From Dryobates pubescens (lineage: Eukaryota; Chordata; Aves; Piciformes; Picidae), in the NCBI RefSeq assembly GCF_014839835.1, contig NC_071615.1, positions 2,480,001-2,544,000 on the forward strand: a stretch of DNA of 64,000 nucleotides. Reading direction: 5' to 3'. Made by a program: the position numbers and the translations under genes. Within the stretch, counting starts at the first letter, position 1. Each line of letters starts with the position of its first letter. The notes under the pieces were generated by a model, which saw only the letters and a list, made by a program, of their open reading frames with translations, made no database searches and had not been told where the DNA came from. This document shows positions 42,229 to 53,200 of the stretch, piece after piece.

Positions 42229-42630
42229 GTGAAGGGTCTGGAGAGCAGGGACCTGGGGTTGTTTAGCCTGGAGAAAATGAGGCTCAGGGGACACCTTCTC
42301 ACTCCCTACAATTCACTGAAAGAAGGTCAGAGCCAGGTGGGGGTTGGTCTCTTCTCCCACACAACAAGGGATGGGACCAGAGAAAATGCCCTCAAGTTGT
42401 ACCAGGGGAGGTTTAGGTTGGATATTAGAAGAAACTTCTCCACTGAAAGGGTTTCTCAAACACTGGAACAGGCTGCCCAGGGGGGTGGTTGAATCCCCAT
42501 CCCTGGAGCTGTTTAAAAGACACAGAGATGTGGTGCTGAGGGACATGGTTTAGCACCAGACTTGGCAGAATTAGGTAATGGCTGGACTCGATGATCTTGA
42601 AGGCCTTTTCCAACTGACACAATTCTATGG
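42229..42630 (+). mobile_element. CR1 LINE 3' end, ~400 bp
   Basis: Starts with GGGTCTGGAGAGCAGGGACC and runs through the CR1 C-terminus ([15 protein letters not shown]) to ATGGCTGGACTCGATGATC and CAATTCTATGG. It carries the single-copy version of the segment that is repeated in the neighbouring array. Confidence 0.93.
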
Positions 42631-43047
42631 TACTGGCCAGGCTGCATGTCCTGGTTTCACTGGGCTGGAGTCACGAGAGCAGTGTGCAGGAAAATTGCAT
42701 TTTTGAGAAGCAGGCAGCTCTGGATGTGGTGAGAGCCCAGCTGATAAGAGGCTTTGTTTCCATTGGTGGCCAGCCGTGGTATGTGAGGCTCTACAGCAAT
42801 CAAGGTCTTCAGCAGTTTTGAGTTATGCAAGTGCTGTGCTGTTACTGCCTTGCTGCACTGGAGCTGAACCCGTCCACTGGTGCTGTGCTGGTACTCTGAG
42901 CTGACACTGTGGGTGTCCCTGTGCAAATTCTCTGCCCCCCATACAGGATTTGGCCCTTTCCTGGGGCAGGGGGTCCGTTGGTTGCCTCTGCAGCATGGCA
43001 AACGCTGGAAAGCATCACAACCCTCATCAGGGTGTCCATGCTGCAGA

Positions 43048-43430
43048 TGTGTTGTTTAGTCTGGAGAAGAGGAGGCTCAGAGGAGACCTTATTGCCATCT
43101 ACAACTACCTGAAGGGAGGTTGTAGCCAGGTGGGGGTTGGTCTCTTCTCCCAGGCAGCCTGTGACAGAACGAGAGGACACAGTCTCAAGCTGCAGCAGGG
43201 GAGGTTTAGGCTGGATGCTAGGAAGAAATTCTTCCCAGCAAGAGAGATTGGCCATTGGGATGTGCTGCCCAGGGAGGTGGTGGAGTCACCATCACTGGAA
43301 GTGTTTAAAAAGAGCCTGGATGAGGCACTTAGTGCCATGGTTTAGTTGATTAGATGGTGTTGGGGGATAGGTTAGACTTGATGATCTCAAAGGTTTTTTC
43401 CAACTTGGTTAATTCTGTGTTCTATAGTGT
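43048..43430 (+). mobile_element. CR1 LINE 3' end, ~380 bp
   Basis: Uninterrupted C-terminus ([20 protein letters not shown]) and a tail with GATAGGTTAGACTTGATGAT. It is close to the copies at 25236 and 5501. Confidence 0.93.
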
Positions 43431-43584
43431 TTGAGGTGCTTGTCCCAGCAGTCCCAAAAGCAACAGAAACCTTCTGCGCCAGCTGTCACAGGACCCCCAA
43501 GATGCCTAGTGGGGGGGATATGCCTTAATCACTGTTTGTGGGATGGTTGCACTATATCCTCAAAACCAGAGGCACTTAAGCATC

Positions 43585-43655
43585 TGGAAGGAGGTTTCCC
43601 TGCCCATGGGTTGGAACTTAGATGATCTTTAAGCCATTCTATGATTCTACACACC
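43585..43655 (+). mobile_element. CR1 LINE 3' remnant
   Basis: TGCCCATGGGTTGGAACTTA, then GATGATCTTTAAGCC and ATTCTATGATTCTAC. Only the tail is left, and it shows the classical 8-bp repeat at the end. Confidence 0.8.
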
Positions 43656-44259
43656 ACGCTGTGTACATCAGGGTCTGCTTGATAACCTCAGTGTATCAAC
43701 CATGTGCAAAACCTGGGGAGGAAGGAAGGGAGGGGAGGGGGGGTGTGTCTCCAAGCCCATGGAGCTGTAGGAGCAACACCCTGATAGATCTGAACCAAAA
43801 GCTCTTGGAGGTAGGAGCTGAGCCTGTCCAAGGTGTCTGCACAACTGCTGTGCAGCAGGCAGGCTGCTGGCTGCCTGTACAACAGGAAAAACAACAACAC
43901 CTAGAATTAACCTGCAACTTGGAATAGCTCACCAGCAGCTACTCTGCACCTAAATACCATCTCGTGGAGCTTGCCCTTTGTTTACTCATCCTTTTGTCTC
44001 CTGCTCCTCGAGTGTGAGTCCATCAGCTGATTAATTCACCAGGCTACTCAATTTGTTTGGTTTGTGCTGCTCCATTGGCTGATGATGGAGCTGAGCTGGA
44101 TGCTGGCATTGTGCCCACTGGGGGTCATGTTCTGGTCCTGTCCAGCACAGGCACCCACAGCACTCAGAGGCCTGCAGAAACAGCTATCTGCTAGGAGAAA
44201 GGCATTTGTTACCCTTCCCCTCCTCCTCCATGCAAGGGTAGAAACTGCCAGTGGTGAGA

Positions 44260-44648
44260 TGATAGAATCATTGAATTGTCAGGGCTGGAAGGGACCTCAA
44301 GGATCAGCCAGTTCCAACCCCCCTGCTGTGGCCAGGGACACCTCACACTAGATCAGGTTGCTCACTGCCACATCCAGCCTGGCCTTCAAAACCTCCAGGG
44401 ATGAGGCTTCCACCACCTCCCTGGGCAACCTGTGCCAGTCTCTCACCACCCTCCTGGGGAAGAATTTCTTCCTAACATCCACTCTGAATCTGCCCATTTC
44501 TAGTTTTGCTCCATTCCCCCCAGTCCTATCACTCCCTGACAGCCTCAAAAGTCCCTCCCCAGCTTTCTTGTAGCCCCCTTCAGATACTGGAAGGCCACAA
44601 TTAGGTTTCCTCAGAGCCTTCTCTTCTCCAGACTGAACAGCCCTAGAG
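44260..44648 (-). mobile_element. CR1 LINE 3' end, ~390 bp
   Basis: Reads in reverse as [20 protein letters not shown] and the tail, ending in two 8-bp repeats (ATTCAATG, ATTCTATC). Past the end come ~36 bp shared with the copy at 29500. Confidence 0.93.
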
Positions 44649-44689
44649 ATGTTTTGCTTCTGTTCAAAAAACCTGTAGACATGGCACTT

Positions 44690-44790
44690 CAGGACATGGT
44701 TTAATGGCCATGGTGGTGTTGGGTTGACAGCTGGGCTCAATGATCTTAGAGGTCTGTTCCAACTGAAAGAATTCTGTGATTCTGTGTGGT
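44690..44790 (+). mobile_element. CR1 LINE 3' fragment
   Basis: GACATGGTTTAATGGCCATG, GGCTCAATGATCTTAGAGG and ATTCTGTGATTCTGTG. It lies tail-to-tail with the previous copy, some 40 bp away. Confidence 0.85.
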
Positions 44791-44842
44791 GGAGTCACCA
44801 TCCCTGTAGGTGTTCATAAAGAGTTTTATGATTCTCCTCATC
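44787..44842 (+). mobile_element. CR1 LINE internal remnant
   Basis: TGGTGGAGTCACCATCCCTG and AGGTGTTCATAAAGAG match the CR1 C-terminal region, placed directly after another CR1 tail. It is short, and its exact limits are uncertain. Confidence 0.6.
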
Positions 44843-44849
44843 CCTTCCC

Positions 44850-47145
44850 TGGCAGCTTCCACTCCACCTGTGCTTCTACGCTGTGTGGTGGTGTGGAGAG
44901 ACAAAAACATGGCTAAACTCTTGGAGCAGGGAAATGCAGGAGAAGGCAAACACATGGCAAAGAGCTGGGCCAAGTACAGCTGCCATTTTACAGGGGGGAA
45001 GGAGACAAGTGGCATGAGCCTGAGGGCAAGGGTGAGCCTGGGGCAGGCTGAGAGGCCAAATCCTGCATCCTGCTTGGAGCAGTGGGGGAGTGCTGATGCC
45101 CTCCAGTGCACAGGGATGCTCAGGAGAAAGTCAGTTGCTGGAAAGCCTTTGGAGAAAGGGGACAGGAGCAGCAGCTTTTGCAAAAAGGCAAGGGGCTCCT
45201 TGTTGTCTCTCTCAGCAGCGTCCCTGACTGCTGTGCTGGGAGCACTGAGGATGTCCCATCCTGCTGTGGGTGCATTTCCAAGCCAGGCCTGCCGGGAGCA
45301 GCCCGGCAGCAAGGGGCCAGCGGTGAACATTTGAGCGCCAGGTGCCTGCAGCACAGACCCTGGTGTGTCTGGTAAGGTCTGGCCCCTGGCTGCACCTGCA
45401 CCTCCCTCTCTCTCCCTCCTTCCAGAGCCTGCAAATCCACAAGAGCAGATTTCCAGGAGTGCCAAAGCCCCAGCACTCCTGCTGAAATTTCTGGGAGCAC
45501 TTTGGCTCCATGGGGATGCTTTGCTTTGCCTTTGCCTGCGACAGTTCCCTCTGCCTCAGGCCAGCAGTTACAGCTACCCCAGATCTTCCAGATGCACTGC
45601 TCCACCAAAGAGGCTCTGCCAAGCCCAGAGACAAGGAGCCATGCTGGCAGGCACCGAGGGGTTGCAGAAGAAAAGGAGAGGTGTTCCCAAGAGGTCACCC
45701 TCCCCTGGCTCCCTCCTTGCAGCTCACAAGGGTCCATGGGCTCACATTTTAGCTAACTAATAGCTTTGCATTTTTTAGCCAGCAGAATTAAGCCCCATTA
45801 AAGGCTGGTTAGCATTCCTGATGATATTGGGCATGCAGGGAGGTTTCTCTTGATTTCATAGTGGCTTCTTAAGTTGCAGCCAACAATGAACAGGGTTTTT
45901 TTTGGCCACTAAATCCAGAAGCAGAAGAAGATATATATGATTAAAAAGAAAGCAGGTTTGTAGTGGGAGCATGGATTGTCTGAATTTAATTTATAGGCTG
46001 GGCTCCACAGACTATGAATCCACTTTCCATCCTGTTGGGTTTTTTTGGGAAGTAGAGCATACCCCAATTTGTGCTTCTGCTGCAGCTGGAAAGTTTTAGA
46101 GCAGGTGACAAAACCTCACTTGTGAAGCACATAGCAATTCAAGGTGGGTGAATAAAAGCCAGGCAAGTGTTTCATCCACCCCTGTAATTGCAGCTGGGGT
46201 TGGTGGTGATCTCCAGCCATGCCTGGGGGTGCAGGTGGAGGAATGGTGCAGCATGCGACGTGCTTGGGGACAGCAGGGTTGTGCCCTGTGCTTGCAATGA
46301 CACCCTAGGTGCTGCCAACACCACGGGCAGTTCTCAAAGCCAGTCCCACTGGTCCTCGCAGCTCCACATCCAGCTGCAGAGGTGCAAAGGCTGCTGTGCT
46401 CCGCAGCGGCGCTCCCCAGCTCTCGCATCCAAACGCCAGCCCGAACCCGTCTGGATCAGCCAGGCTGGAGTTCAAACCCCGTTGTTGGTTCAGAGATTTG
46501 TGCAGCTAAGCACCAGGAAGGTCCACTCTGCTCCCACCTCCTGCTTGCCCAGCCCAGGCAGTGACATCTGCAGCTCTTGCATCAGAGCTAACAACCCTGC
46601 GGTTGGACTGGAGCGGAGTGTTTTTAGAGACTCCTTGCCTGTGTTGAAAGACTTGGAAGGTGGGGAATCTGCTATGTCTCTCAGGAAGGTAATTGCTCTC
46701 CCTATTAAAAACCTGTAATTAATTTCCCATTTGAACTTTTCTAGCTTCAATTTGCAGCTGCCAGATCTTACGCCATGGCTGCTGGATTCCAGGTCTGTTT
46801 GAGGCACCAGCCCTCTGCAGGCAGACACAGAGCCCACTTTGCCCAGCTCCTTCCTTCCTGCAGTGATTTCCTTGAGCTGTCTGATTTTGAGGCAGGTTTT
46901 CCAGCCCTCGAACTGATTCCAAATGCTCTGCAAACCGTGGAGCTGAGAACTGTCTGTGACAGCCCTGCTGTGATCTCACCAGGGCTGTCTGTAGTTGCCG
47001 CTCCTCTAACCCCTCCTTTTCATCTATGGATCATGGAAGGAATTTCAGCTAGAAAATGGCACCTGTAATCTCATTTCTGCTTGTTCAGCTGCATCACTCA
47101 TGTCCTGTTTGGCTGCTACGGTCTGTAGCCCAATTCAGGTGTTTG
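44850..47145. other. Intergenic, no gene recognised
   Basis: These 2.3 kb are unique sequence. Open frames up to 239 codons exist on the minus strand, but none has a recognisable domain or splice context. Confidence 0.6.
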
Positions 47146-47149
47146 GGGA

Positions 47150-47515
47150 GCATCACAGAATCATAGACTGGTTTGGGTTGGAAGGTACCTTAAAGATCAT
47201 CTTCCTCCAACCTTCCTGCAGTTAGCAGGGACATCTTAAACTAGAGCAGATTGCTCAGAGCCCCATCCAACGTGACTTGTAATGCTTCCAGGGATGGGGC
47301 ATCTACATGGGCCAGGGTCTCCCCACCCTCAGCGTAAAAAATGTCCAAATCTCCCTCATTTAGTTTAAAACCATCACCTTTCACCCAGTCACTGATAGAC
47401 AGACTGCCTTTAAGTAGTGAAAGACCACAAGAAGGTCTTCCTTGAGCTTTCTCTTCTCCAGGCTGAATAACCCCTACTCTTAGTCTGTGCTGACAGCAGA
47501 AGGCTTGCAGCCCAC
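47150..47515 (-). mobile_element. CR1 LINE 3' end, ~365 bp
   Basis: CACAGAATCATAGACTGGTT at the low end, then CAGAGCCCCATCCAACGTGA and TCTCTTCTCCAGGCTGAATA. It is diverged and of the 35690/57085 type. Confidence 0.88.
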
Positions 47516-47729
47516 ATCCTCACCCCGGAACGTGCTACTGCGCATTGCTGGGCTGTGAGGGATTGATTTCTTTGAATCAGAGAGTCACAGAATTTGTCAG
47601 TGACTCGGAGATGAATAAGTTCCCATCGATTTCTCAGCTAGACCCACTGGTGGAACCCACGGCGTGTAGGAGCAGAGACCCACGAGACGAGAGTTCAGTT
47701 TGGCCGGCTTCAGCTGCACAGCACCCCAT

Positions 47730-48390
47730 GCTAAGTGCCTGGGGCAAAGCGTAGCACAGGACGGTGGTCTCCTAAACCGTGCTGCCGGCAAAGCTCCGCG
47801 CCCCAGCCGCCACCTCTACCCTTCGTGTGCCGCGGCGGAGTCACGCCGGTGACGAGGAAAGCGGGGACGCCCCGGTTACACGGCAACGGCACTCTGCCTG
47901 CCTGCCGCCCGGCCGGCTGGCCGCCCATATCATTTCCTCCTCACCCCTATGCCCGAGAACCGCGAAACTCTCCCAGCTTGGAGCGTTAGCCACGCCCCCA
48001 TTCCCGTCGCGGACCAATCCGGCTTCGCGGGGGCGGAGCCTGCCGCATGTCGCCCCGCCCCGTCGCTCTTCCCCCGCGGCCACCGCGCTGGGCTGGACTT
48101 CGCCGGGCGCCGCGCTCAGGCTGGGCGCTGCGGGACTGTCGCTGCCATGTCCCTGCCCAAAGGTAGGGTCGGGTCCGGGGGGTGATGCTCCGCAGGGCTG
48201 AGGGGCTGGGAGGAGAGGGGCTGGGGAGTGGGGGAGCGGGCTGCGGCTGCGTTGTCGAGTCTGGCGTAACTCGCGGGGACGGGGCTGTTGCCCAACGCGC
48301 CGGGCGTGGGCTCCCCGCTGCTGCCGGCCGGGGCTTCCTCTGCGTGGCCTGTCCCGGCGTGAGCTGTCTGCAGCCCAGCATCGCTCGCTG
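47730..48390 (+). promoter_or_regulatory. MAP2K3 CpG-island promoter
   Basis: The CpG island contains CCACGCCCC near 47991, a CCAAT box (48014-48018), GGGGGCGGAG near 48029 and CCCCGCCCC near 48053. All lie within 160 bp of the start codon. No TATA box is seen. Confidence 0.75.
48147..48162 (+). CDS. MAP2K3: MAP2K3 first coding exon (partial gene)
   Basis: The exon has 16 nt: ATG, four more codons and one base (MSLPK and the first base of Gly), then the donor GTAGGG. The known paralogue MAP2K6 starts MSQSKGK and human MAP2K3 has MPQSKGK at the matching place, so the length, phase and Lys-Gly ending all fit. The gene lies next to NATD1 in the right orientation, as in human. The kinase domain would be beyond the right end of the window; the remaining 15.8 kb are intron 1. 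MAP2K3 (MKK3) is the dual-specificity kinase that phosphorylates p38 in stress and inflammatory signalling. Identification rests on synteny and on a very short exon, hence the moderate confidence. Confidence 0.68.
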
Positions 48391-50248
48391 AGATCGGGGC
48401 AGGCTCCTGTGTCTCCTCTGGGCTGCAGAGGCCGGGGTTTGTGAGCTGCGTGGAGGGGAAGTGGAGCTGGAGGCCGCGGAGCCTGACGCTGTTAGTGGTG
48501 TGGAGAACCATAAATAACAGTATGGGAGTGCTGTCCCTGCTGCTGGAGGCTCTGCCCCTCAAAGAACCCCCCGTGGCAGCTCGGCAAGTGTCGTGGGGCT
48601 TGCACCAGCCTGTGCCGAGGATGAACAGAGCTTTTGTCTTGGCCTAACGAGGCAAGAAGGATGAGGGCGAGGATCCTGCTCCCCACAGCGTAGATCCTGT
48701 ACCCTATGTCCTAGATCCAATTCCCCATGGCACAGACTTTCGTTTTGGTGGCTGTGCCACATCCATGACCCGATGCTGCTGCATGTGCCAGGAGCACCGT
48801 GGTGGAGTTTCCCATTGCTGCCACCATCCTTGGCTGTCAAAAACGTGACCCTGTGTCACGGGTGTTATTTATAGAGCATCGCCGTGACTCAGGTGGCCTG
48901 GTCGCTGTCCCAAGGTGAGCACCAGGTGGCAAGCATCAGCCTGGGATGACACCGCCAGCGTGGCGGGAGTGAGGAAGATGAGGAGATGGTTTTGCTAGTG
49001 CCTTGGTGCTCCCGGGACCCGGTTGCATCAGCACCGTGAGCGCAGACCGGGCGGAGGAGGGAGCACAGGGAGCTCGGTTGCTGCCTCTCTCTTATCACCG
49101 GATCGAAATGTGAGAGTTTTTCCTCGTTCGGGAGTGATGCTCTGGAAACTTGAAGTCAGGAACCATGTGAACAGATGAACGCACCTCGGCGTGACTTTTT
49201 TTTCCAGCCCCCATTTTTAAAAGACCCGTGTCTTAACCGGAGGGAATGTGGACCTGAGTTTCCTGTTTGCTGTGTAAGCAGGGTGTGAATCAGCAGCGAT
49301 TTACGGTGCTGCTGAGCGGAGCTGCTGACTCACAGGTACGAGCACATGCCTCCCGCCGGCCCGCGCTGAAAGGGATCAGCCGGGCTTCTTAAAAAGGCTC
49401 TCACCGGCACAGCCTAGCCCAGACCTCTTACTTGGCTCACGCGTGTGGATGTGTGGATGGAGGGAAAAGGTGAGCTTGGCTGCGGGACCGCTTCTGCAGG
49501 AAATGAGGATCTGGGGGGGAAGCAACCTGGCTGGCAGCAAAGGGCGATACCGGTGGTGGGAGCACCTGGGAATGTGGCTCTTTCCTTGGAGGAAGTTTGG
49601 AACTTGTCTGTATCTGCAGGTTGCGTGGGACTGTTGGTTGTGATCAACTGCTTCATTCATACAATTACTCCTGATATCCTTTGCTGGAGGTGTTGCATGT
49701 GTGCCAGGTGTGCACTGCCAGCTCTGGGTCCCCATTTGACCCAAGCTCCTTTGCCTCTCTTGGGGCAGTGTTCAGCATGGGGATTGATCCTGAGTGTGTC
49801 TGCTTGACCTGTCTCTTCAAACCCCTCTCTTCTCATCCTGCTTGCCATCCACTGTGCCTTTGCTTGGTTTTACGTCTTGCCTTGGCAGTGCCAGCCTTCT
49901 GAGGCTGGGCATAGGGATGGTCCTAGCTCCAAGTGCGTGCACCTGCTGCTGGCACTGTGAATGCTGCTGGCAGCAGCTCCTTTGCCTGTTGGGCAGCCTG
50001 GTTTTGAAGCTAAATCTCCCTGCTTCTCCTCGGGGGAAGTCCAGTGAGCGCTCGTGGGGGGTTTCTTTCTTGCTGGCTGAATTGATCAGGGTGGTAAAAA
50101 GGAGGCTGCTGCATTGAAGCTCTCAGGCTGGCTGTTTCTGTGACAGATGCTTACCAAGCCTCACCTGCCTTCGTCGTGAGTTAGTCACAGGCTTGTCTCC
50201 TGCCCCGGGAGTTTCTGGGGCTGCGTGTGGCTGGCCGTGACACGCGCC

Positions 50249-50286
50249 ATAGGAATGGTGCTGGGCGATAGGAATGGTGCTGGGCG
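50249..50286. repeat. 19-bp tandem duplication
   Basis: ATAGGAATGGTGCTGGGCG occurs twice in direct succession without change. It is a small local duplication with no evident role. Confidence 0.85.
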
Positions 50287-53200
50287 AGAGCTTTGCCTCG
50301 CTCCGTGCTAAACATAGCTTGGGAGATAAACACCTCCTGGGGATTATGCTAAGCTTAGGGAGGATTGGGGCTTTCTTCCTCTTCCCGTGCCCCTATCTGC
50401 TCGGTCCAGGTTATCTCGCGGCATCAGGTGTGTGGGAAGAACGCCGCTTGGGTCGATCTCGCGGCGCCCGTCTGATGTTTAGTGGAACATGCAAAGGCTT
50501 CCCTCTTCTCCCAGCTCACCAAAGATGCCTCCAGATGTCTTCCATCCACTGGATGCACCTGAATGAGGGAATGGTGTGAGAAGCTCTGCAGCTGCCCGGG
50601 TTGTCCTCCTTGGCAGAGCGTTGCAAGGGGCGCCGCCTCCAGCTGCGCGTTGCGACGCGTGGCTGGTGCTGGGCAAGGTTTCCCAACAAAGCCTGCACCT
50701 TTGTGTTTTGGGTGAAATGGATGCTGTGAAGAGACAGGAGATGTATCCCAGAGGTTAAAGCAGAAGGAGATTGAGCCCTGGGGGGTTTGCAGCTTCAGGG
50801 TGAGTGCAGAAGTAAGGTGGAGGGTGCAGAGTCTCCGCTAGACCCTGTGTGCAATTCCAGGCTGCTGCCTTTCCCCTGGGGCTTGAGGTATATTCGCTGC
50901 CTCTCTAGGAAGACTTCTTCCATGTGCCCATCACCATGGCTGTTGGCTGTGACTTGGGTGGCCCCTGGGAAGCCCCTCCTGAGGGGACAGGCAGAGGCAT
51001 GGAAGGTGTGGAGGTGCTTGTCTCCCAGCCCAGGGAGTTTGCTGGAGAAAGGAGCTGTGCAGCTGTGGGGAGGAAGAGCGCACAGGTGGGGTCTGGAGGG
51101 AGACCTGCTTGGCTTCCCCTGGGCTCACCCAGTGGCAACTAATTCAAAAGCAAGTCCTTTTCTTTAGGGGAGAGATCTTCCTCCAGGAAGATGGGTGTTG
51201 CTGGGAGGTGTCCAGCTAAGGCAGGCTGTGTTTCTGGGCAGACAGCTCTCCTTTGACACCAAGGCTTGTTAAGAACCGGTGGTGAGAAATGCCAGAGCCC
51301 AGGGATGAACTGGTGTTTGTTCTGGTGGTGCATCTATTCTGGGTAGGTAAATAAGCAATGGGGACGTGTCCCTGCCATGCCCTGGCTGTGCCCTCCATGG
51401 GATCTTACCACCATTATGCAATTCAGTCATCTGTGACTCCTGTACTGTCTCATGTGCCATTCACACTTTTCCTGCTGCCACCCCAAACCCAGGCAGTTCT
51501 GCTGAAAACACACATGGAACCATGACCTGGGGAAGCAGGACTTTGCCTTTGGGCTCCTGTTCAGCCACCAGCCTGATGTCCCCTGGGTGCATGTGAGCAG
51601 GGAAGTGGCATGACTAGGAGCTCTGATCCCATGGAATCATCCAGCTGATGAGAACAATCACAGAGAGGGCACAGACCTTTGCCCTCTTCCTTGTGCTGCT
51701 TTCTGTGAGCATAATGGTGGGCACAGTATCGTGTTGGAGGTGACAAATACTTAGCTGTGCTTCAGCAGTCCCTTTCCCTGGAGGGATGCTCCCATACTTG
51801 CTTTTTCAGTGCATGTTGCTTCTCTCTAAAGGCTGCTGCTTTGCTTTTCTAGCTCTGGGCTCCAGCCTCCGGTTCAGGGCTAAGCCCAAGTTTGCTTTGC
51901 CCCTGTGGTTTGCTGCTGGAGGAAACTCCTCTGTGCTTTGTAGAGCTTCCCTTTGGGTGCCTGGGAAGGGATGTAGGTTTCTGGTCCTGGTGATTTCATG
52001 ACCTGAGAAGCCACTGCTGTGGATGTGGGGCTCTGTGAGGATGGAAGATGGTTTTCACTGGTGTTAAAAAGGTACTGCCCAGGCAGGCTGTTTGCTGGGG
52101 AAAGAGCTGGGTGAGGAACTTGGGTTGGCTGGGGAGGTGATTTTAGTCTATCAACAAAAAGTCTGGGGTTTTATAGGTGTGACTCAGGACTGTTTGTGGG
52201 TACAAATAGAGCTAGACCTACCTGCCACCTCTTGCTGACAAAATTCTGTAGTGCAGGTCAAATCTCAGCCAGGGATTTTGGGTGAGGGAGAGGGCAGAGA
52301 GGATTTCTTTCAAGCTAGAAACTGGAAGTTTCTGTTCTTCTATCAGTCTGGGAGATAATCCATCTCCCCACAGCTCCAGATCTGCTTGGGGCTGATGCTG
52401 CACTAATTCCATGGCAGCACTGTGAGTGTAATTGTTCATTGCCCCAAGGAAGACCATAATTACTGGGCACCACTGCATCTGTCTCAGATATCACAGTAGT
52501 GTCTTGTGGTCCAGCTGGCCTCAGCTTGTAGTGTCTCAGTCTCTGCTCCCCTCTCTGGAGCTGGGACAGGACACCTTTCTCTGCCCATGCAGGATGCAGT
52601 GAGTTATGGTGTAGTTAAGGGGAAGGGCAGGATTTGGGAGTCTCGTGGTCCCAGTGGGTATGGGAGGGAGGGGATTGCTGCCTAATGCTGGGCAGGAAGT
52701 TCTGAACCTGCAGTGGGATGAAGGTGAGGGGGTTTGGATTCTCTCCAGCATCTTTTCTCCCCACTAATCCTGTGCTGTGTTGTCCACATGGCTTAGTTAA
52801 TCTGTGGGCACCGTGGCACGGGGCTGCTTTGTGCACTGAAAGAGAAGATAGACTGCCCCTGGGAAGCTCTGGAGCCTGGTGGGCTTTTCCTTGTGGTGTG
52901 ATTGCCCTCCTGTGCTGCTGGCTCTACTGCAGAGGGACATGGGGGATCACAGGCTTTAAGGTCAGGGATGATGGTGAGCACCGTGCTTGGCTGGAGGTCA
53001 GGACGTTGTTTCCAGGAACCGCTGCAGGCAGTCCAGCAGCTCTGGGGCCAGTGAAGCTGCATTGTGTATAAAGGCAGCAGATCTTGTTGTTAAAGACAGC
53101 CAGTGCTGGAGCTTGGTTCCTCTGAAATGTGGTGGTTGTGTCCTGAGGGAGCTGTTTGGTGTGCTGGGGTGTGGTGCAGCAGGATGCCTCTGCCCTGACC

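Noticed and set aside
44746-45737. Minus-strand frames of 239 and 205 codons
   Set aside because: The first runs into CR1 sequence at its end, and neither shows a domain, splice sites or codon pattern of a gene.
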